NCBI RefSeq assembly: GCF_000427405.1
Contig: NZ_KE386491.1
Span: forward strand, 2,773,001-2,837,000
Reading direction: 5' to 3'
Length of the DNA stretch: 64,000 nt
DNA from: Flectobacillus major DSM 103
GTDB taxonomy: Bacteria > Bacteroidota > Bacteroidia > Cytophagales > Spirosomataceae
Below, piece after piece: positions 59,735-64,000 of this stretch (positions are counted from its first letter, which is position 1; every line of letters begins with the position of its first letter). The notes below the pieces were generated by a model, which saw only the letters and a program-made list of their open reading frames with translations, did no database searches and was not told where the DNA came from. A program made the translations under genes and the position numbers.

Positions 59735-61198
59735 CTATTTACGGTAATCTAACGCAGGTTTTCTATCACCCAAAAGAGCTTCGTATTTGAAGCCTTCACC
59801 TCTTTTTTCTGTCCATTCGGCTCTTGCTTTATCAATAAGGCTCTGGTCGGTATACAAATCTAAAGCGGTAATAGCCAAAGTTTTTGCCGCTACAATCATA
59901 CCTTTCTGGCCAATCGACATGCCACTTGCTGCTGTTGACTGCCAGCTATGTGCCGCCGAGCCAGGCACCCAAGTAGCAGTACCCAAGCCGACTGTTGGTA
60001 CAACCCAGCTTACATCGCCAACGTCGGTAGAACCACCACTGGTAGCACTTTCAGACGCATCTTTCAAATCTTTGATTTTAGCTGCATTTGTAATAGGCTG
60101 TTTTTGCTCGCCTAAAGTTTCGCTAATTTTTTCAGCAAATTGCTTTTCTTCTTCATTATACACTACACCACCTACTTTTTGCAAGTTGTTGTTCATTATA
60201 CTAGCCAATGTTAGGTTAGGTAAAAGGTTGTATACCCCCCCCAATACTTCCCATTCTACTTTTGTGCCTGTACCCAAAGCAGCACCTTGAGCCGCATTTT
60301 CAATTCTTTTCCAGATACTTTGCAATATAGCACGGTCTTTATGACGGGCATAATAATATACCTCTGCAAAAGCAGGTACAACATTGGGGGCATCGCCTCC
60401 TTTGGTAATTACATAGTGAATACGAGTATCTTGTGGAATATGCTCACGCATCATATTTACCATGTTGTTCATTGCTTCTACACCATCCAAAGCCGAACGT
60501 CCTCTTTCGGGCGAAGCAGCGGCGTGTGCCGCAATACCTCTGAAACGAAATTTGGCATTTTTATTAGCCAACGACGTACTAGCATCTGCGGCGTTGGCCG
60601 AACTAGGGTGCCAGTGCAACACCACGTCGATATCGTTGAAATATCCCTCACGCACCATATACACTTTGCCAGAGCCACCTTCTTCGGCAGGGCAGCCAAA
60701 TATTTTGATAGTACCCGACTTACCTGTTTTTTGTAACCAGTTTTTTACCTCAACGGCTGCTGCTACCGAGGCCGTTCCAAACAAATTATGTCCGCAACCG
60801 TGTCCTCCTTTTTGATTTGGAATAGGCTTCACTTCTGGCACAGCCTCTTGTGCCAAACCTGGCAAGGCATCGTATTCGCCCAAAATACCAATAATTGGCT
60901 TGCCAGCCCCATAAGTGGCCACAAATGCCGTTGGAATACCCGCAATACCTGCTTTTACCTCAAAACCTTCTTTTTTGAGTTGTTCTTGCAATAGTAATGA
61001 ACTTTTTTCTTCTAAGTATCCAAGCTCTGCAAAATTCCAGATTTGCTTAGAAATACCTGCATATTCATCAAAACGCTTGTCCAGATTACTAATAATTGTT
61101 TGTTTATCTCCATCAAGAGCATTTGGTGTTGCCTTCTTTTTTTGTGCCAACCCCGAAAACGACAACAATGTCAATAATACGATTACTTGTTTTTTCAT
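59735..61198 (-). CDS. Secreted M20-family amidohydrolase (AbgB-like)
   Basis: A 487-residue exported enzyme (signal peptide ending SGLAQ). Of the M20D/AbgB group: GILGEYDALPGLAQ, HGCGHNLFGTASVAA (metal-binding Cys-Gly-His), FGCPAEEGGSGK (Glu pair) and WHPSSAN. The dimerisation domain is in the middle (RGIAAHAAASPERGRSALDG) and TSGGSTDVGDVSWVVPTVG near the C-terminus carries further ligands. AbgB cleaves p-aminobenzoyl-glutamate; the substrate here could be any N-acyl amino acid. It has its own promoter (61286-61315) and terminator. Confidence 0.9.
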   Translation of the reverse strand: MKKQVIVLLTLLSFSGLAQKKKATPNALDGDKQTIISNLDKRFDEYAGISKQIWNFAELGYLEEKSSLLLQEQLKKEGFEVKAGIAGIPTAFVATYGAGKPIIGILGEYDALPGLAQEAVPEVKPIPNQKGGHGCGHNLFGTASVAAAVEVKNWLQKTGKSGTIKIFGCPAEEGGSGKVYMVREGYFNDIDVVLHWHPSSANAADASTSLANKNAKFRFRGIAAHAAASPERGRSALDGVEAMNNMVNMMREHIPQDTRIHYVITKGGDAPNVVPAFAEVYYYARHKDRAILQSIWKRIENAAQGAALGTGTKVEWEVLGGVYNLLPNLTLASIMNNNLQKVGGVVYNEEEKQFAEKISETLGEQKQPITNAAKIKDLKDASESATSGGSTDVGDVSWVVPTVGLGTATWVPGSAAHSWQSTAASGMSIGQKGMIVAAKTLAITALDLYTDQSLIDKARAEWTEKRGEGFKYEALLGDRKPALDYRK

Positions 61199-61285
61199 AA
61201 ATAAAGATAGTTTGGTAATTGTGAAGCGAGCGACTGAATTATCAGATTATACGACTATGATTAGTTTTTAATTTGCCCAATACTA

Positions 61286-61315
61286 CAAAGTTAGAAATCT
61301 CTGACAAAAATCAAA
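61286..61315 (-). promoter_or_regulatory. Bacteroidota-type promoter of the M20 amidohydrolase gene
   Basis: In the minus-strand sense TTTG at 61315-61312, an 18-nt spacer, and TAACTTTG at 61293-61286. Leader about 80 nt. Confidence 0.65.
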
Positions 61316-61496
61316 GCTAAGGAATATCTCCTTCCTCAAAATTGTACTATTTTGAGGGGTTACACCTATATAATAGTACTAAAAATAGGTTTTAATACCC
61401 TACCTCCACTAAGCATACAAGCAACAGATTGAATGAATATTAAAGGATGGCACTATGCTTAGTAATTTTCAAAATCACTTATTTACAAAATTAGCA

Positions 61497-61526
61497 TTGA
61501 CAAATATTTTTTTTAGCTTACATTTG
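61497..61526 (+). promoter_or_regulatory. Bacteroidota-type promoter of the TonB-dependent receptor gene
   Basis: TTG at 61497-61499, a 19-nt spacer, then TACATTTG at 61519-61526. This is a textbook match. The start point should fall near 61533, about 40 nt ahead of the ATG. Confidence 0.75.
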
Positions 61527-61533
61527 CATATAT

Positions 61534-61551
61534 TTTTAGATTAACCTAAAA
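61534..61551. promoter_or_regulatory. DtxR/MntR-type operator candidate on the TonB receptor start point
   Basis: TTTTAGATTAACCTAAAA: a palindrome matching at 16 of 18 positions. It contains TTAGnTTAnCCTAA, close to the core of DtxR/IdeR/MntR boxes, and agrees at 15 of 18 positions with the palindrome at 3645-3662. It begins 8 bases past the -7 element, so a bound repressor would block transcription. Iron, manganese or zinc control of the receptor is implied but not proved. Confidence 0.6.
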
Positions 61552-61571
61552 TAATATTAAGCTAAACTGAA

Positions 61572-63977
61572 ATGAAGCATATCTTACTAATTATCACTTG
61601 TTTATTATTGACAAGAACCCATGCCCAAATCAAACTAAGTGGTCGTATTACTCAGCAGGGTTCTGGCGATGCACTCATTGGGGCCAATATTTATTTACTT
61701 GAACTTAGGCGTGGCACTACCACCGACGCCAATGGCGAATACCATATTAGCCCAATTCCTAAAGGAAATTATACTGTACAAATCAGCTATATTTCACACA
61801 AAACGCTTATTCAGGCTTTAGTTTTGCAGCAATCGCTCGTTCAAGACTTCGCTTTGCCGCACACTGCTATTGCTATTGAGGAGGTCATTGTGTCGGGGTC
61901 ATCTACCAAAACATTGATTAAAGAAAGCCCTATTCCTATTTCGGCTTTGTCTCGTACACAGTGGTTGCAGTCGGGCTCTACCAATTTGGTAGATGCTATT
62001 AGCAGGCTGCCAGGGATGTCCCAAATCACGACAGGCTCTACTTTGTCGAAGCCTATTATTCGAGGATTGGGCTTCAATAGAGTTATTACGATGCACGATG
62101 GTGTGCGTCAGGAAGACAATCAATGGGGCGAAGAGCATTCGTTGCATATCGACGAATATTCGATAGACCGCTATGAAATTATCAGAGGTGCGGGGTCGCT
62201 GATGTATGGTTCAGACGGTATTGGTGGGGTTATGTCGGTTATTTCACCCTTACCAATAGAAGAAGGAAAAACACAAGGAAATATTTTGTATAACTACCAG
62301 ACCAACAATGCTATGAGTGGTGTGTCGGCTAATTTGGCCGGCAATAGCAACGGGTTTATTTGGTCGGGACGTATCAGTATGAAAGATGCCAAAAACTACC
62401 AAAACCCTGCTGATGGGCGTGTTTTTGGATCTAATTTCAACGAACTTAACTACTCTGGAATGTTTGGTGTCAATAGAAAATGGGGGTATTCGAGGTTGTA
62501 CTTTTCTAAGTTTGGCCAAAAAATAAATATCATCGATGGGCTTCGTAATGAACGAGGAAAATTTGTTCAGAAGGTCTTTATCAACAACCAAGAAAAACTC
62601 CAAGAAGTAACCGAACATGAGCTTGAAAGCAGAACTATCAATCCTGCCAATTCCCAAAACCTTAGCAACTACAAAATTTCGTCTAACAATCTCTATTTCT
62701 TTGATAAAACATCGCTCAGCCTCAATATTGCTTATGCACAAAACCACAGAAAAGAATACGGCAATATCCAAAAGCCTCTTGAGCCTGATTTATATTTCTT
62801 TTTACAGAACCTCTATTATGATGTACGCTATAATTTTGCAGAAAATAATGGCTGGGAAACTACACTTGGAAGCAATGGTATGTGGCAAAGTATGCAAAAT
62901 CAAGGAAATGAAACGCTCTATCCCAATTTTAATTTACAAGATAAAGGAATATTTATTTTTAGTAAGAAAAAACTGCATCGTTGGATTATGAGTGGTGGTC
63001 TTCGCTTTGATCATCGTAATCTCGAAATTAACAAATTATATGTAGACCAAAACGGAAAGTTTCAAACGCATGAGTTAGGTGCTGTAGAAGAACGTTTTTC
63101 GGGCTTGCAAAAAAGCTATGCAAATCTGACAGGGAGCTTTGGTGCTGTTTGGAAAGTAACCGATAAGCTTTCGGTCAAAGCTAATCTTGCACGAGGATTC
63201 AGGGCCCCGAGTGTACCCGAATTAGCATCTAATGGCGAACATGCGGGTACGTTTAGGTACGAAAAAGGCAATGTCAATCAGCAGTCGGAAGTATCGCTTC
63301 AGTCTGACTTGGGAATAACTTGGGAATCGTCGAGCCTATATGTCGATTTTAATATTTTCAGAAATCATATTCAGCATTACACCTATTCCGAGCGAGTACA
63401 GAATACCTCGGGAAAAGATTCTACTGTAGCGGGTGTTCCGGTGTTTCAGTATGTGCAAGGCAATGCTTTGCTCTGGGGTATCGAAGGTAGTATTACATTC
63501 AATCCTGAGTCGGCCAGATGGCTAAGTTTTACCCAAAGTTATTCGATGGTAAATGGCCAAAACCAACAAGCAAACAATGACTCTCTCAAATATTTGCCTT
63601 TTATGCCACCTCCAAGATGGATTTCGCAAGTAAAACTTACCAAAAACTCTTGGGGAAACCATATCAAAAACCTTTATATTATGGCTGAGTGGGAATATAA
63701 CCAAACTCAAAATCAAGTATTATTGGCCTATAATACCGAAACGCCTACCCCTTCGTACCAGCTGTTGAATATAGGAATGGGGACAAGTATTATTAATCGA
63801 CAAAAAAAGGCTTTGATGTCGATATACATTAGTGCCAATAACCTTTTGGATACTATTTACCAAAGTCATCAAAGTCGCCTAAAATATTTAGACCAAAATC
63901 AGGTGACTGGTAGAGCGGGGGTATTCAACATGGGTCGTAATATCAGTATCAAACTGCTTGTGCCAATTGATTTCTAA
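61572..63977 (+). CDS. TonB-dependent outer-membrane receptor, probable metal or metal-chelate type
   Basis: An 801-residue receptor. Signal peptide to about residue 19 (RTHAQ). Residues 20-100: CarboxypepD_reg-like domain (LSGRITQQGSGDALIGANIY). Plug: about 105-235 (ITMHDGVRQEDNQWGEEHSL, EIIRGAGSLMYGSDGIGGVM). The barrel fills the rest and ends in LLVPIDF, with a terminal Phe. RGFRAPSVPELASNGEHAG followed by FRYEKGN is a pattern seen in ZnuD-like and related metal or haem receptors. No SusD-like partner follows, which argues against glycan uptake. The DtxR-like palindrome on its promoter supports a metal role. The exact substrate cannot be told. Confidence 0.92.
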   Translation: MKHILLIITCLLLTRTHAQIKLSGRITQQGSGDALIGANIYLLELRRGTTTDANGEYHISPIPKGNYTVQISYISHKTLIQALVLQQSLVQDFALPHTAIAIEEVIVSGSSTKTLIKESPIPISALSRTQWLQSGSTNLVDAISRLPGMSQITTGSTLSKPIIRGLGFNRVITMHDGVRQEDNQWGEEHSLHIDEYSIDRYEIIRGAGSLMYGSDGIGGVMSVISPLPIEEGKTQGNILYNYQTNNAMSGVSANLAGNSNGFIWSGRISMKDAKNYQNPADGRVFGSNFNELNYSGMFGVNRKWGYSRLYFSKFGQKINIIDGLRNERGKFVQKVFINNQEKLQEVTEHELESRTINPANSQNLSNYKISSNNLYFFDKTSLSLNIAYAQNHRKEYGNIQKPLEPDLYFFLQNLYYDVRYNFAENNGWETTLGSNGMWQSMQNQGNETLYPNFNLQDKGIFIFSKKKLHRWIMSGGLRFDHRNLEINKLYVDQNGKFQTHELGAVEERFSGLQKSYANLTGSFGAVWKVTDKLSVKANLARGFRAPSVPELASNGEHAGTFRYEKGNVNQQSEVSLQSDLGITWESSSLYVDFNIFRNHIQHYTYSERVQNTSGKDSTVAGVPVFQYVQGNALLWGIEGSITFNPESARWLSFTQSYSMVNGQNQQANNDSLKYLPFMPPPRWISQVKLTKNSWGNHIKNLYIMAEWEYNQTQNQVLLAYNTETPTPSYQLLNIGMGTSIINRQKKALMSIYISANNLLDTIYQSHQSRLKYLDQNQVTGRAGVFNMGRNISIKLLVPIDF

Positions 63978-64000
63978 AAGAATTGAGTGGTTGAGTGGTT
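63978..64000. repeat. Start of a GAGTG-rich repeat, copy C (cut by the window end)
   Basis: Directly after the stop codon comes AATTGAGTGGTTGAGTGGTT, which shares TTGAGTGG words with the elements at 9029 and 36490. The rest lies outside the window. Confidence 0.4.

Noticed and set aside
59787-60736. Long plus-strand open frames (167 and 149 residues) opposite the M20 amidohydrolase
   Set aside because: Both are antisense to a complete enzyme with all its ligands; the frames overlap each other and lack any recognisable motif.
61572-63977. A SusC/SusD glycan-uptake locus
   Set aside because: The receptor is about 800 residues, shorter than SusC proteins, the plug motifs differ, and no SusD-like lipoprotein follows inside the window.

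Overview
The window reads as chromosomal DNA of a free-living Bacteroidota, most likely order Cytophagales (inference; I cannot place family or genus). The evidence is an AT-rich genome with almost no Shine-Dalgarno sites, several promoters of the Bacteroidota type (TTG/TTTG, 17-21 nt, TAnnTTTG), many Cys-lipobox lipoproteins, a TonB-dependent receptor with a CarboxypepD_reg-like N-terminus, DUF3857 transglutaminase-fold proteins, and an ECF sigma factor paired with an outer-membrane-barrel partner. I found no rRNA, tRNA, CRISPR array, insertion sequence or prophage.

Layout. 0-2.4 kb: a two-gene nicotinamide-to-NAD salvage unit (nadM-Nudix, nadV). 2.6-3.6 kb: a small secreted protein and a GNAT acetyltransferase. 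3.9-7.6 kb: a probable lysine-degradation unit (ALDH7-type semialdehyde dehydrogenase, DUF1338/HglS-type 2-oxoadipate enzyme, saccharopine/lysine dehydrogenase-like protein) closed by a strong terminator. 7.8-12.5 kb: two surface lipoproteins, then an ECF sigma factor overlapping a gene for a protein with a cytoplasmic N-terminus, one transmembrane helix and a C-terminal beta-barrel. 12.5-15.8 kb: two DinB-fold proteins and a Gfo/Idh/MocA plus aldo-keto reductase operon. 16-20 kb: serine biosynthesis, with serC, a SerB-SerA fusion, and an AAA ATPase with a shortened tail wedged between them. 20-25 kb: YheT hydrolase, secreted M28 peptidase, a decayed outer-membrane protein pseudogene, and icd. 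25-30 kb: GNAT, purU, ffh, VOC protein and small proteins. 30-36.5 kb: exported pirin, Crp/Fnr and AraC regulators, a PhyH dioxygenase, an aldo-keto reductase, a phosphatase lipoprotein and a small protein resembling the RNA polymerase alpha C-terminal domain. 36.6-40.4 kb: pheT and a second PhyH. 40.4-46.3 kb: a tandem of three DUF3857 paralogues, two of which have lost the transglutaminase Cys and His. 46.4-53.2 kb: M24 peptidase, DUF1295 membrane protein, priA, LysE exporter and an ATP-grasp ligase. 53.3-57.3 kb: NRDE protein, DinB protein and a DM13 / barrel / YceI operon behind a Crp/Fnr gene. 57.5-64 kb: a sigma-54 activator lacking a DNA-binding domain, an SnoaL-like protein, a secreted M20 amidohydrolase, and a TonB receptor.

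The items most worth following are: (1) an 18-nt metalloregulator-like palindrome on the predicted start point of the TonB receptor promoter, with a matching 18-mer at 3645-3662; (2) a perfect 18-bp inverted repeat that buries the start codon of the DM13 lipoprotein operon; (3) the SerB-SerA fusion with serC and an intervening ATPase; (4) the sigma factor with a one-protein membrane-spanning partner; (5) the paralogous transglutaminase-fold proteins with lost catalytic residues; and (6) a dispersed GAGTG-rich inverted-repeat family sitting just after stop codons.
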